A DNA stretch of 64,000 nucleotides from Nocardioides eburneiflavus. Lineage in GTDB: Bacteria > Actinomycetota > Actinomycetes > Propionibacteriales > Nocardioidaceae. The stretch is taken from positions 2,790,001-2,854,000 of the forward strand of contig NZ_SRRO01000001.1 in the NCBI RefSeq assembly GCF_004785795.1, in the 5' to 3' direction. Within the stretch, counting starts at the first letter, position 1. Each line of letters opens with the position of its first letter. Positions 51,433 through 59,838 of this stretch are shown here, piece after piece. The translations under genes were made by a program, and so were the position numbers. Below the pieces are notes generated by a model. It had not been told where the DNA came from. It searched no databases and worked only from the letters and a program-made list of their open reading frames with translations.

Positions 51433-52902
51433 GTGCCGTCCCTCCACGAGCTCGTCCGAGCCCACACCGACCTCGTCGAGGACGACGTCGCCTGGCTCCA
51501 GCTGCTCATGGCGGACTGGCAGATCCTCGCCGACCTGTCGTTCGCCGACCTGGTCCTGTGGCTGCCCGACCGGGAGGGCAGGGGCTACTGGGCCGGTGGC
51601 CAGATGCGGCCCACCACCGGACCCACCGCCCTCGTGGACGACGTCCTCGGCACCTTCATCCCGACCGGCCGGCGGCGGATGCTCGACGAGGCCTACACCA
51701 CCGGCCGGCTGGTGCGCGAGGGCGACCCCGAGTGGCGCGACGACGTGCCCGTACGGGTCGAGGTCATCCCCGTACGCCGTGCCGGCCGCGTGATCGCCAC
51801 GATCGCGCGCAACACCAACCTCCTGGGCGTGCGCACCCCGAGCCGGCTCGAGCTCAGCTATCTCCAGACCGCCGCCGAGCTGACCCGGATGATCGCCGGC
51901 GGCCACTTCCCGCTGCCGGGGCAGCGCAGCGACCACGCGGACTCGCCGCGCGTCGGCGACGGCTTCGTCCGCCTCGACCCGGCCGGCCGGGTGGTCTACG
52001 CGAGCCCCAACGGGCTCTCCGCCTATCGGCGCCTCGGCCTGCAGGGCGACCTCGCCGGCCTCGTCCTCACCGACCTCACCCGCGACCTGGTGCCGGCCCG
52101 CAAGCGCCTCGACGAGGAGACGCTCAGCGCCGTGCTCGGCGGTCGCGACGGCCGCGCCACGGAGGTCGGCACCGACGAGGTCACCCTGATCGTGCGCAGC
52201 ATCCCGCTCCGCCCCGAGGGGGAGCGCAACGGTGCGCTGCTGCTGGTGCGCGACGTCACCGAGCTCCGCAGCCGCGACCGCGAGCTGGTGACCAAGGACG
52301 TGACGATCCGCGAGATCCACCACCGGGTGAAGAACAACCTCCAGACCGTCGCCGCGCTGCTCCGGCTGCAGGCCCGTCGCACGCGCGCCGAGGACGCCAA
52401 GGCGGCGCTCGAGGAGGCCGTACGCCGGGTCGGCTCCATCGCGATCGTGCACGAGACGCTGAGCCACGCGGTCGAGGAGACGGTCGACTTCGACGAGATC
52501 GCCGACCGGCTCGGCGCGATGGTCGTCGACGTCAGCGGCGTGGAGGTCCCCGTGCGCGTCGTCCGCGAGGGCTCGTTCGGCAAGCTCCCGTCCGAGGCCG
52601 CGACACCGCTCGCCATGGTGCTCACCGAGCTTCTCCAGAACGCCGTCGAGCACGGCTACGCCGGCGTGCCCACCACCGCCGACGGACGCGTCGTGGTCAC
52701 CGCGCGCCGGATCGTGGGACGCCTGCACGTCATCGTGGAGGACGACGGACGGGGCCTGCCCGACGACTTCGACCTCGACGGGTCCACCCAGCTGGGGCTG
52801 TCGATCGTGCGCACGCTGGTGGAGTCCGAGCTCGGAGGTGTCCTCGAGATCGGTCCGGGGACCCGTGGGACCCGGGTGCAGGCGGACCTGCCCGTCGACT
52901 GA
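51433..52902 (+). CDS. pdtaS: Cytosolic sensor histidine kinase PdtaS
   Basis: 489 residues. GAF-like domain (residues ~5-160), PAS-like domain (~175-285), then HisKA_2 with IREIHHRVKNNLQTVAALLRLQAR (phospho-His in the HH pair) and a HATPase domain (TELLQNAVEHGYAG, VEDDGRGLPDDF, TQLGLSIVRTLVE). No membrane segment. In M. tuberculosis PdtaS signals to the ANTAR regulator PdtaR and sits beside whiB1, the same neighbour as here. Leaderless GTG start. Confidence 0.92.
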   Translation: MPSLHELVRAHTDLVEDDVAWLQLLMADWQILADLSFADLVLWLPDREGRGYWAGGQMRPTTGPTALVDDVLGTFIPTGRRRMLDEAYTTGRLVREGDPEWRDDVPVRVEVIPVRRAGRVIATIARNTNLLGVRTPSRLELSYLQTAAELTRMIAGGHFPLPGQRSDHADSPRVGDGFVRLDPAGRVVYASPNGLSAYRRLGLQGDLAGLVLTDLTRDLVPARKRLDEETLSAVLGGRDGRATEVGTDEVTLIVRSIPLRPEGERNGALLLVRDVTELRSRDRELVTKDVTIREIHHRVKNNLQTVAALLRLQARRTRAEDAKAALEEAVRRVGSIAIVHETLSHAVEETVDFDEIADRLGAMVVDVSGVEVPVRVVREGSFGKLPSEAATPLAMVLTELLQNAVEHGYAGVPTTADGRVVVTARRIVGRLHVIVEDDGRGLPDDFDLDGSTQLGLSIVRTLVESELGGVLEIGPGTRGTRVQADLPVD

Positions 52903-52958
52903 TGGCCGTCGGGCCCGTGGGCCAGACGCGGGGCAGGCGCTCGTGTCAGGCGTTCGTG

Positions 52959-53210
52959 TCAGGCGGTCCGGATGCGCGCGCGGGCGTTGCGGCGCTTCAG
53001 CGCGCGACGCTCGTCCTCGCTGAGGCCACCCCACACGCCGTGGTCCTGCCCGGCCTCGAGGGCCCAGGCGAGGCACTGCTCGCGCACCTCGCAGCGCCGG
53101 CACACCTGCTTGGCCTCCTCGATCTGGAGGATCGCCGGCCCGGTGTTGCCGATCGGGAAGAACAGCTCAGGGTCCTCGTCGAGGCATGCAGAGCGACTGC
53201 GCCAATCCAT
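52959..53210 (-). CDS. whiB1: WhiB1-type iron-sulfur transcription factor
   Basis: 83 residues. C9, C37, C40 and C46 (VCRRCEVREQC) ligate a 4Fe-4S cluster that reacts with nitric oxide; GVWGGLSEDERRALKR is the turn and DNA-contact tail. Length and position next to pdtaS match WhiB1, an essential regulator in mycobacteria that contacts sigma-A region 4. The ATG follows a weak GAGGGA. Upstream is a TGAACGTTCA palindrome at 53328-53337. Confidence 0.93.
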   Translation of the reverse strand: MDWRSRSACLDEDPELFFPIGNTGPAILQIEEAKQVCRRCEVREQCLAWALEAGQDHGVWGGLSEDERRALKRRNARARIRTA

Positions 53211-53327
53211 GAGTGGGGGAATCCCTCTTTCTAAGTCACAGGCAAGTGCTGTTGTCGGACATTCAGCTGAGCCCGGGCGCACGACGATGCGATCACCGAG
53301 GTGGGCAGCGACCAGACTGGCAAGACT

Positions 53328-53337
53328 TGAACGTTCA
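53328..53337. promoter_or_regulatory. Small palindrome TGAACGTTCA upstream of whiB1
   Basis: A perfect 10-bp palindrome ~120 bp before the whiB1 start and ~45 bp before the divergent gene start at 53384. Binder unknown. Confidence 0.3.
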
Positions 53338-53371
53338 CACAACCCCAATCGCTGGTCGCGTCCGTCACAAC

Positions 53372-53377
53372 TACTGT
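53372..53377 (+). promoter_or_regulatory. -10 hexamer TACTGT, leaderless start
   Basis: TACTGT lies 6 nt before the GTG at 53384. Confidence 0.6.
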
Positions 53378-53383
53378 TGTCCA

Positions 53384-53803
53384 GTGCCCGTTACGCCTCA
53401 GGCTCATCCCCCTGCCCCCGACACTACCCCGCCGCCCCCACTCGTGGTGGCTGCCTCGCTCGTCGCACTGGAGGCGTTCGTGCTGGTCGCGCTCGGCGTC
53501 CTCGAGCTGGCCAACCTCAGGTCCATCCGGCTCACCATGGGGCTGACGACCTCCGCCTTCTTCCTCGTGGCGGCCGCCGGGCTGGCCTGGTGCGCGTGGT
53601 CGCTGTGGAAGGTGCGCCGCTGGGCGCGCGGGCCCGTCGTGATGGCGCAGCTGATCCAGCTCGGGCTGGCGTGGAACTTCCGCGACCAGCCGACGACCCT
53701 CATCGCGATCGGTCTCGCCGCCGCGGCGCTCGTCGTGGTCGCGGGCCTGCTCCACCCCGCGTCGACGCAGGTCCTCGAGGAGGACGCACGGCTCGACCCC
53801 TGA
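53384..53803 (+). CDS. Small four-span membrane protein
   Basis: 139 residues. A Pro-rich lead (VTPQAHPPAPDTTPPPP) then four hydrophobic segments: VVAASLVALEAFVLVALGVL, TTSAFFLVAAAGLAWCAWSL, GPVVMAQLIQLGLAWNF and LIAIGLAAAALVVVAGLLH. No recognised catalytic motif. Such proteins are common beside actinobacterial sigF genes but have no assigned role. GTG start set by the -10 hexamer; the longer frame to 53213 lacks coding character. Confidence 0.75.
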   Translation: MPVTPQAHPPAPDTTPPPPLVVAASLVALEAFVLVALGVLELANLRSIRLTMGLTTSAFFLVAAAGLAWCAWSLWKVRRWARGPVVMAQLIQLGLAWNFRDQPTTLIAIGLAAAALVVVAGLLHPASTQVLEEDARLDP

Positions 53804-53815
53804 GGCGCGGGCGGC

Positions 53816-54664
53816 TCAGTCGGCCTCGAGGGACGTACGCAGCTGGGCGAGCGTGCGGGTGAGCAACCGGGACACGTGCATCTGGGAGACGCCGATCTCC
53901 TCGGCGATCTGCGACTGCGTCATGTTCTTGAAGAAGCGCAGCAGCAGGATCCGCTTCTCACGCTCGCCGAGGCCCTCGAGGAGCGGCTTGATCGACTCGC
54001 GCACCTCGACGTGCTCGATGTTGGAGTCCTCGACCCCGAGGCCGGCCAGGATCGCCGGGGGACCGTCGTCGTTGTCGTCGGAGGCGTCGAGGGAGAGCGT
54101 GGAGTAGGCGTGGGAGGACTCGATCCCTTCCATGACCTCCTCGACCGTGCAGCCGATCGCCTCGGCCAGCTCGCGGGGGGTGGGGGAGCGGCCCAGCTTC
54201 TGGGTCAGCTCGCCGGTGGCCCCGCCGATCTGCATCCGCAGCTCCTGCAGGCGCCGAGGAACCCGGATCGCCCAGCCTTTGTCGCGGAAGTGGCGCTTGA
54301 TCTCGCCGATGACCGTCGGCGTGGCGTAGGTGGAGAACTCGACGCCGCGGTCGGTCTCGAAGCGGTCGACCGCCTTGATCAGCCCGATGGTGCCGACCTG
54401 CACGAGGTCCTCGTGGGGCTCGCCGCGGTTGCGGAAGCGGCGTGCGCAGTGCTCGACCAGTGACAGGTGGAGGTGCACCAGGTCGTCGCGCGCCACCGAC
54501 CGCGCGGCGGGGCCCTCCCCCTCGTCGCGCAGCACCGAGAAGAGCTCGGCGCTGCGCGCGCGCACGTGCTCGAGACCGCTGGGCACGACGTCATCGTCGA
54601 CCTCGCGTTCGACCGCGGCGTGCACCGCGGTCCCGTCCCCCATGCCCCCCGTGTCTGCGCTCAT
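53816..54664 (-). CDS. RNA polymerase sigma factor SigF/SigB family
   Basis: 282 residues. Region 2 (HEDLVQVGTIGLIKAVDRFE, FSTYATPTVIGEIKRHFRDK), region 3 (RRLQELRMQIGGATGELTQK, RSPTPRELAEAIGCTVEEVM) and region 4 (LGEREKRILLLRFFKNMTQS, IAEEIGVSQMHVSRLLTRT) are all present. Group 3 sigma factor for general or osmotic stress and differentiation. The ATG lies one base after the rsbW-like stop, the usual rsbW-sigF order. Confidence 0.93.
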   Translation of the reverse strand: MSADTGGMGDGTAVHAAVEREVDDDVVPSGLEHVRARSAELFSVLRDEGEGPAARSVARDDLVHLHLSLVEHCARRFRNRGEPHEDLVQVGTIGLIKAVDRFETDRGVEFSTYATPTVIGEIKRHFRDKGWAIRVPRRLQELRMQIGGATGELTQKLGRSPTPRELAEAIGCTVEEVMEGIESSHAYSTLSLDASDDNDDGPPAILAGLGVEDSNIEHVEVRESIKPLLEGLGEREKRILLLRFFKNMTQSQIAEEIGVSQMHVSRLLTRTLAQLRTSLEAD

Positions 54665-54665
54665 G

Positions 54666-55082
54666 TCAGAGCTCGGCACCTGTCATTCCCGCAGCGGTCG
54701 CCGACGTGACCGTGAAGCGGACGCGGAAGCGTCCACCCTCCGATCCTGCCGACGCGTCCTGCGCCATCGTGTCGAGCACCTGCCAGGCGAAGCTCTCGGT
54801 GTCGAGCGGGGGGTCGTCCACGGCCTCGGTCTCGAGCTCGACCGTCATCGAGCCGCCCCCGAACCAGAAGCAGGCCACGAGGTCGGTGCCGGGGTCGGCC
54901 TCGGGGATCACGAGGGCGCTCGCCTCGCCGATGGCGATGCGCAGGTCCTCGATGTCGTCGATGGTGAAGTCCAGCCTCGCAGCGAGGCCGGCCGCCGTGG
55001 TGCGGACGATCGTCGCGTAGGCGCCCTCGGCGGGCAGCCGCAGCTCGACGTCGGCGCGAGCGCCCCCCGTGTGATCTGCCAT
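54666..55082 (-). CDS. RsbW-like anti-sigma factor (GHKL ATPase fold)
   Basis: 138 residues. VELRLPAEGAYATIVRTTAAG is the first strand-helix; DIEDLRIAIGEASALVIPEA is the N-box-type helix (E...A, the usual N changed). Strands FWFGGGSMTVELE and FRVRFTVTS close the fold. It should bind the adjacent SigF. No RsbV-like antagonist lies next to it. The G-box is weak, so kinase activity may be lost. ATG chosen to match relatives; a GTG at 55127 adds 15 residues. Confidence 0.82.
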   Translation of the reverse strand: MADHTGGARADVELRLPAEGAYATIVRTTAAGLAARLDFTIDDIEDLRIAIGEASALVIPEADPGTDLVACFWFGGGSMTVELETEAVDDPPLDTESFAWQVLDTMAQDASAGSEGGRFRVRFTVTSATAAGMTGAEL

Positions 55083-55271
55083 CTGCGTCAGTGTCCCGTC
55101 CTCGAGGCCGATGTGCTCGGCACACACTAACCGGGCCGCTCAGCCGTGGGGGCGGGAGCAGGGCACTCGCGGGACGCCGACCAGCGTCGGAGGCGGTCCA
55201 GTCCGCTCGCCCCCACTGCTGGTGGCTGCCTGCGGTCCGCAGCACCATGAGTGTGGGAGGAGGTGAGTCGC

Positions 55272-55463
55272 GTGCAGCAGCTCAAGCGATTCACGGTCTG
55301 CAAGCTGCTGGACCACGAGTGGAAGAAGATCGCCTACCCCGTCGGCTCGGACGGCGAGCGGGCGGGCATGTTCCTGCGCTGCCTGAGGTGCGGCAAGGAG
55401 GACCACACCGTCGGTTCGGTGGCGAAGGGACCCGGTGGCGCGTTGGGTGGCGGGATGGCCTGA
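55272..55463 (+). CDS. Small zinc-ribbon-like protein
   Basis: 63 residues with GGAGGAGG 8-15 nt before the GTG. VCKLLDHEWKKIAYPVGSDG then FLRCLRCGKEDHTVG: a single C followed by CxxC and H/C positions suggests a half zinc ribbon. Basic and soluble. Similar small C..CLRCGK proteins occur widely in actinobacteria and their phages. Function unknown. Confidence 0.68.
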   Translation: MQQLKRFTVCKLLDHEWKKIAYPVGSDGERAGMFLRCLRCGKEDHTVGSVAKGPGGALGGGMA

Positions 55464-55480
55464 GGGTCGCGCGTCACCGG

Positions 55481-55872
55481 TCAGTGGAACCAGGGACAGA
55501 CCTGGTCCCTGGCGTGCAGCGCCCGGCGGTGCCGAGGATCGCGCACCCACTCTCGTCCTTTCACGGTCACGGCCAGGTCGGCGGCTTCGGCGGCGTCGGC
55601 GTAGCGCGCGATGCGCGCCAGCGCCACCGGGTCGTAGACGTCGTGCGCCGTCTCGGGCACAGCACCAGCGCCACGTGGTCGATCCCGTCCACGTGGTCGA
55701 CCAGGTGGTCCAGCATCGCGTCCGACAGGTGGTGTACGGGCGCCAGGAACCTGCGGCGCTGCGACTCGGGTGACAGGTGCTCGAACTCAGCGACCAGCTG
55801 CGCGCGGTCCGTCCGCTCGAGGGGCACGACGAAGGCGTCGGTGCCGTCGCGCAGGGTGACCTGCTCGATCAT
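55481..55872 (-). pseudogene. Truncated, frameshifted GNAT acetyltransferase
   Basis: It starts as an intact gene (MIEQVTLRDGTDAFVVPLER, HLSPESQRRRFLAPVHHLS) but shifts frame near 55658-55663. One missing G turns LVLVPETAHDVYDP into LCPRRRTTSTTR. In the shifted frame PETAHDVYDPVALARIARYA and ADAAEAADLAVTV continue. The acetyl-CoA binding half that should follow is absent and the frame ends at HARDQVCPWFH. So it is both frameshifted and 3'-truncated. A CCAGGGAC/GTCCCTGG hairpin (55490-55512) lies in the tail. Confidence 0.75.
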
Positions 55873-55983
55873 CGCGCCTCCCGTCTGCTGGCCGGAGCCT
55901 AGCCAGCGGGGCGGCACCCGGGAGCACGAACGCCGCACCGACCCGGAGGTCGGTGCGGCGTCGAGGGGAGGAGAGCGGCGAAC

Positions 55984-56053
55984 CCGCAAGCGGCTCAGAA
56001 GGTGCGTAGCCGCAAGCGGCTCAGAAGGTGCGTAGCCGCAAGCGGCTCAGAAG
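55984..56053. repeat. 26-bp tandem repeat, 2.7 copies
   Basis: CCGCAAGCGGCTCAGAAGGTGCGTAG twice exactly, then 18 nt of a third copy. Each unit holds a CCGC-AA-GCGG hairpin. It lies in the ~215 bp gap between the broken acetyltransferase and sodN and runs into the long hairpin at 56050. Confidence 0.92.
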
Positions 56054-56100
56054 AAGGCCTGAGCAGCCGCGACTCCGTCGCGCCTGCTCAGGCCTTCTTC
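56050..56100. terminator. Long near-perfect hairpin over the 3' end of sodN
   Basis: A 17-nt perfect arm (56050-56066, GAAGAAGGCCTGAGCAG) pairs with 56084-56100. The loop itself closes through CGCGAC-TCC-GTCGCG, giving about 23 base pairs interrupted by one C/C mismatch. The right arm includes the last codons and the stop of sodN. Acts as a transcription end or mRNA stabiliser for sodN, or is a mobile inverted repeat end. Confidence 0.7.
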
Positions 56101-56489
56101 GTCTCCCAGAAGATCTCGGCGATCTCGTCGATCTTGGCGAGCAGCTCGTCGGCCTTGGCCGCGTCGAGCTCCCCCTTGGTGCCGGAGGCGCCGGCCAGCT
56201 TGGTGGCCTCGTTGACCAGCGTGTGCAGCTGCGGGTACTTCTCGAAGTGCGGGGGCTTGAAGTAGTCGGTCCACAGCACCCACAGGTGGTGCTTGACGAG
56301 CTCGGAGCGCTGCTCCTTGATGAGGACCGCGCGGGTGCGGAAGTCGGGGTCGTCGTTGTCGGCGACCTTGGCGATGATCGCCTTGATCGACTCGGCCTCG
56401 ATGCGGGCCTGGGCGGGGTCGTAGACGCCGCAGGGAAGGTCGCAGTGCGCGGAGACCTCGACGGTGGGGGCGAGCAGGTGGCGAAGCAT
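56088..56489 (-). CDS. sodN: Nickel-dependent superoxide dismutase
   Basis: 133 residues. A 14-residue propeptide (MLRHLLAPTVEVSA) precedes the nickel hook HCDLPCGVY (His15, Cys16, Pro19, Cys20, Tyr23). After cleavage His1 and both Cys bind nickel. The rest is the four-helix bundle (IKAIIAKVAD, VLIKEQRSELVKHHLW). It removes superoxide in the cytoplasm. AGAGGAA lies 6 nt before the ATG. The processing protease gene is divergent. TAGTGT at 56528-56533 (minus strand) is a plausible -10. Confidence 0.96.
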   Translation of the reverse strand: MLRHLLAPTVEVSAHCDLPCGVYDPAQARIEAESIKAIIAKVADNDDPDFRTRAVLIKEQRSELVKHHLWVLWTDYFKPPHFEKYPQLHTLVNEATKLAGASGTKGELDAAKADELLAKIDEIAEIFWETKKA

Positions 56490-56539
56490 CGGGTTCCTCT
56501 CGATCGGGAAGGTGTGCAACTGCTGCGACACTACTCCGC

Positions 56540-56932
56540 GTGGAGAGGCGTCAGCAGCGGGGTCTCGCCCCGAGGGGTGTGGGGGTCCGGGGTGGCGTCC
56601 GACCCCCCTTCGGGACCGCCGTCGTCCGCGGTCGCTCGATGCTCCCCACGCTCCGCGAGGGCGACCTCCTGCTCGTGCGCCACGGCGCCCGGCCGCGCCC
56701 GGGGGACCTCGTCGTCGCCCGGTTCGCGGACGGGACCCTGACGGTGAAGCGGGCGGTCGAGGAGCGGCGTACACGCTCCGGCGCAGCCGGCTGGTGGCTG
56801 CTCAGCGACAACCCCGGCGAGGGGGTCGACTCCCGCCACCGCGGTGCGGTGCCGGAGGGCGAGGTCGTGGGGGTCGTAGGGATGCGGGTGTGGCCAACGC
56901 CTCGCATGGGACGCCGGCTCCGGGGCCGCTGA
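56540..56932 (+). CDS. sodX: SodX, propeptidase for nickel superoxide dismutase
   Basis: 130 residues, S26 (signal-peptidase-like) fold without a membrane anchor. GRSMLPTLREGD holds the catalytic Ser33, and TLTVKRAVEE the Lys70. It removes the SodN propeptide so nickel can bind. GTG at 56540 is used; an inner GTG at 56579 gives a shorter, family-like N-terminus and may be correct. It is 51 bp from the divergent sodN, so one promoter region serves both. Confidence 0.9.
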   Translation: MERRQQRGLAPRGVGVRGGVRPPFGTAVVRGRSMLPTLREGDLLLVRHGARPRPGDLVVARFADGTLTVKRAVEERRTRSGAAGWWLLSDNPGEGVDSRHRGAVPEGEVVGVVGMRVWPTPRMGRRLRGR

Positions 56933-56952
56933 GCTGTGCGAGTATCGCCGGC

Positions 56953-58125
56953 ATGGCAACGCATCCGCACGCCGGCGACCCCGTGTTCGACCTGCACGTG
57001 GGCGGCAAGATGGAGATCCTGTCGACGGCCGCGCTGGCGGGGCCCGAGGAGCTGTCGCTCGCCTACACCCCGGGCGTCGCCCGAGTGTGCGAGGCCATCG
57101 CCGCGGACCCGTCGATGACGCAGCACTACACCTGGGTGCCCAACACCGTCGCCGTGGTCACGGACGGCACCGCGGTCCTCGGCCTCGGTGACATCGGCCC
57201 CGCCGCCGCGATGCCGGTGATGGAGGGCAAGGCGGTGCTGTTCAAGCAGTTCGGCGGCGTCGACGCCGTGCCGATCTGCCTCGACACCACCGACGTCGAG
57301 GAGATCATCGAGACGGTCGTACGGCTGGCCCCGAGCTTCGGCGGCATCAACCTCGAGGACATCTCCGCCCCCCGCTGCTTCGAGATCGAGGCGCGGCTCA
57401 AGGAGCGTCTCGACATCCCCGTCTTCCACGACGACCAGCACGGCACCGCCGTGGTCGCCCTCGCGGCGCTGACCAACGCGCTGCGGCTGACGGGACGCGA
57501 CGCCGCGACCGTACGCGTCGTGGTGCAGGGTGCCGGTGCCGCGGGCGTCGCGGTCGCCCGGATCCTGCTCGAGGCCGGCATCCAGGACATCGCGGTGCTC
57601 GACCGGCAGGGCGTGCTCAACTCCGAGCGCGCCGACCTCACCGAGGTCAAGGCCGCCCTCGCCCGCGACACCGCCGACCACTTCGGCCGCCGCGGCACCC
57701 TCGCCGACGTGATGGCCGGCGCCGACGTCTACATCGGCGTCTCCGGCGGACAGGTGCCCGAGGAGATCGTCGCCTCGATGGCCGACGACGCGATCATCTT
57801 CGGCCTCGCCAACCCGACGCCCGAGGTGCACCCCGACCTGGCCCACAAGTACGCCCGGGTCGTGGCCACCGGCCGCTCGGACTTCCCCAACCAGATCAAC
57901 AACGTGCTGGCCTTCCCCGGCATCTTCCGAGGTGCCTTCGACGTCCACGCCACCGCGATCACCGAGGGGATGAAGGTCGCCGCCGCCACCGCGCTCGCCG
58001 AGCTGGTCGGGGACGCCCTGAGCGAGGAGATGATCATCCCCTCGCCCTTCGACCCGCGGGTGCCGGGAGCCGTACGCGACGCCGTGGCCGCCGCGGCCCG
58101 TGCCGACGGGGTCGCGCGCCGCTGA
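56953..58125 (+). CDS. NAD(P)-dependent malic enzyme
   Basis: 390 residues, the short bacterial type. [35 protein letters not shown] and [18 protein letters not shown] carry the malate and metal residues (Glu-Asp), and [12 protein letters not shown] the third metal Asp. The cofactor turn is [20 protein letters not shown]. It decarboxylates malate to pyruvate. GAGTAT lies 7 nt before the ATG. The stop overlaps the glucosidase start (TGATG). Confidence 0.94.
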   Translation: MATHPHAGDPVFDLHVGGKMEILSTAALAGPEELSLAYTPGVARVCEAIAADPSMTQHYTWVPNTVAVVTDGTAVLGLGDIGPAAAMPVMEGKAVLFKQFGGVDAVPICLDTTDVEEIIETVVRLAPSFGGINLEDISAPRCFEIEARLKERLDIPVFHDDQHGTAVVALAALTNALRLTGRDAATVRVVVQGAGAAGVAVARILLEAGIQDIAVLDRQGVLNSERADLTEVKAALARDTADHFGRRGTLADVMAGADVYIGVSGGQVPEEIVASMADDAIIFGLANPTPEVHPDLAHKYARVVATGRSDFPNQINNVLAFPGIFRGAFDVHATAITEGMKVAAATALAELVGDALSEEMIIPSPFDPRVPGAVRDAVAAAARADGVARR

Positions 58126-59732
58126 TGGCGGGCGACTGGCTGCGCGACGCCGTCGTCTACGAGGTCTACCCGCAGTCCTACGCCGACTCCGACGGCGACG
58201 GGATCGGCGACCTCCGCGGCGTCATCGAGCACCTCGACCACATCGAGTCGCTCGGTGTCGACACCGTCTGGTTCAACCCGTGCTTCGCCTCACCCTTCGT
58301 CGACGCGGGCTACGACGTCTCGGACTACCTGCAGGTCGCGCCCCGCTACGGGACCAACGACGACCTGCTCGAGCTGGTCGAGGAGGCGCGCGGGCGAGGG
58401 ATCCGGGTGCTGCTCGACCTGGTCGCCGGCCACACCTCGATCGAGCACCCGTGGTTCCAGGCCGAGCTCCACGCGGACGGCCCCAGCCCCGAGGGCGACC
58501 GCTACGTGTGGTGCGAGGAGCTCCCGGCCTGGGCGTGGGAGGTCGGCGTCCCCGGCACACCGGCGTGGGTGCCGTCGCCGGGGCCCCGCCGGGGCTGGTA
58601 CCTCAAGAACTTCTACGACGAGCAGCCCGCGCTCAACTTCGGGTGGACCGCGACGCCGGAGGACGAGCCGTGGCGTGACGGGGTCGACGACCCGGGACCG
58701 GTGCGCAACAAGGCGATGCTGCGCGAGGTGCTCGACTTCTGGCTGAGCAGGGGCGTCGCCGGGTTCCGCGTGGACATGGCGTTCTCGCTGGTCAAGGACG
58801 ACCGCGGCAAGAACGCAGGGAGGGTGGCCTCCACGCAGGTCTGGCGGGACATCCAGGCCTGGCTGGCCACGGCCCATCCCGACGCGGTGCTGGTCCCGGA
58901 GGGCAAGGAGCCGCGTACCGGTCTCGGCACGGGGTTCGACGCCGACTTCTTCCTCGTGATCCACGGCGAGCACGCGAGCCTGTTCGACAACGGGGGAGCG
59001 GGGGTCCTGCCCTTCCAGCGGACGGGTGAGGCGTTCTTCCACGAGGACGGCAGGGGCACCACCCATGCCTTCCTCGACGGCTGGGCCGCGGCCAGGGCGG
59101 ACGACCCGACCCGGCCGGTGCTGATGGGGACCGCCGACCACGACTTCAGCCGGTTGCGCACCGACCCCCGTACGCCCGAGCAGCTCGGCGCGGCGCTGAC
59201 GTTCCTGTTCACCTGGGGCACCGTCCCCTCGCTCTACTACGGCGACGAGATCGGCATGCGCTACCTGCCCGGCCTGCCCGACGTGGAGGGCGCGGTCTGC
59301 AACCCCGGCTACAACCGGTCCGGGTGCCGGACGCCGATGCAGTGGGACGACTCGCCGAACGCGGGCTTCTCCTCGGCCGCCGCCGAGGACCTCTACCTGC
59401 CCATCGACCCGTCGGACGACCGCCCGACCGTCAGCGCGCAGGAGCAGGACCCCGGCTCGACGCTGCACCTCGTGCGCCGGCTGATCGCGCTGCGCCGCGC
59501 GACCCCGGCGCTCGGCGGCCGCGCCCCGACGACCGTCCTGCACGAGGGTTACCCCTTCACGTGGCGCCGGGGCGACTCCCACGTCGTCGTGGTGAACCCG
59601 CGCCGCGAGCCCGCCGAGGTCGAGCTGGACGGGCTCGAGGGTGCAAGGCTGCTCCTGGGGGAGGGCGTCGAGGTGCGTCCGGCGGGGGTGCGGGTCGACG
59701 GCTTCGGCTACGGGGTCCTGGAGCTCGCCTGA
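58125..59732 (+). CDS. GH13 alpha-amylase family glycosidase
   Basis: 535 residues. (beta/alpha)8 barrel with all three catalytic residues in place: D217 in GFRVDMAF, E259 in VLVPEGKEP and D340 in [10 protein letters not shown]. The opening [20 protein letters not shown], a calcium-type loop, and [15 protein letters not shown] are typical of oligo-1,6-glucosidase/trehalose synthase relatives. The C-terminal ~75 residues are the beta-sandwich C domain. No signal peptide, so it acts on cytoplasmic oligosaccharides. Overlaps the malic enzyme gene. Confidence 0.92.
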   Translation: MAGDWLRDAVVYEVYPQSYADSDGDGIGDLRGVIEHLDHIESLGVDTVWFNPCFASPFVDAGYDVSDYLQVAPRYGTNDDLLELVEEARGRGIRVLLDLVAGHTSIEHPWFQAELHADGPSPEGDRYVWCEELPAWAWEVGVPGTPAWVPSPGPRRGWYLKNFYDEQPALNFGWTATPEDEPWRDGVDDPGPVRNKAMLREVLDFWLSRGVAGFRVDMAFSLVKDDRGKNAGRVASTQVWRDIQAWLATAHPDAVLVPEGKEPRTGLGTGFDADFFLVIHGEHASLFDNGGAGVLPFQRTGEAFFHEDGRGTTHAFLDGWAAARADDPTRPVLMGTADHDFSRLRTDPRTPEQLGAALTFLFTWGTVPSLYYGDEIGMRYLPGLPDVEGAVCNPGYNRSGCRTPMQWDDSPNAGFSSAAAEDLYLPIDPSDDRPTVSAQEQDPGSTLHLVRRLIALRRATPALGGRAPTTVLHEGYPFTWRRGDSHVVVVNPRREPAEVELDGLEGARLLLGEGVEVRPAGVRVDGFGYGVLELA

Positions 59733-59736
59733 GGCC

Positions 59737-59750
59737 GCCGCACGTGCGGC
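59737..59750. terminator. 14-bp perfect palindrome between convergent genes
   Basis: GCCGCACGTGCGGC lies 5 nt after the glycosidase stop; a partial second copy (GCCGCACGTGC) is at about 59791. There is no T-run, so terminator function is tentative. Confidence 0.4.
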
Positions 59751-59838
59751 AGGTCTGGCCCCTCGGCGCGTCGGATAGAGGGCCACGAGCGCCGCACGTG
59801 CACGGGTCTGCCGCTGATCGGGCGGCGGGCACGGACCC

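Noticed and set aside
49097..51793. An 898-codon plus-strand open frame
   Set aside because: Antisense to the TPP enzyme and DUF2785 genes, both with clear motifs on the minus strand.
54666..55127. SigF-type promoter upstream of rsbW (GGTTAG near 55130)
   Set aside because: The expected GGGTA-type -10 at the right distance is not there.
55984..56053. Start of a CRISPR array
   Set aside because: The 26-bp units are directly tandem, without spacers, and no cas gene is present.
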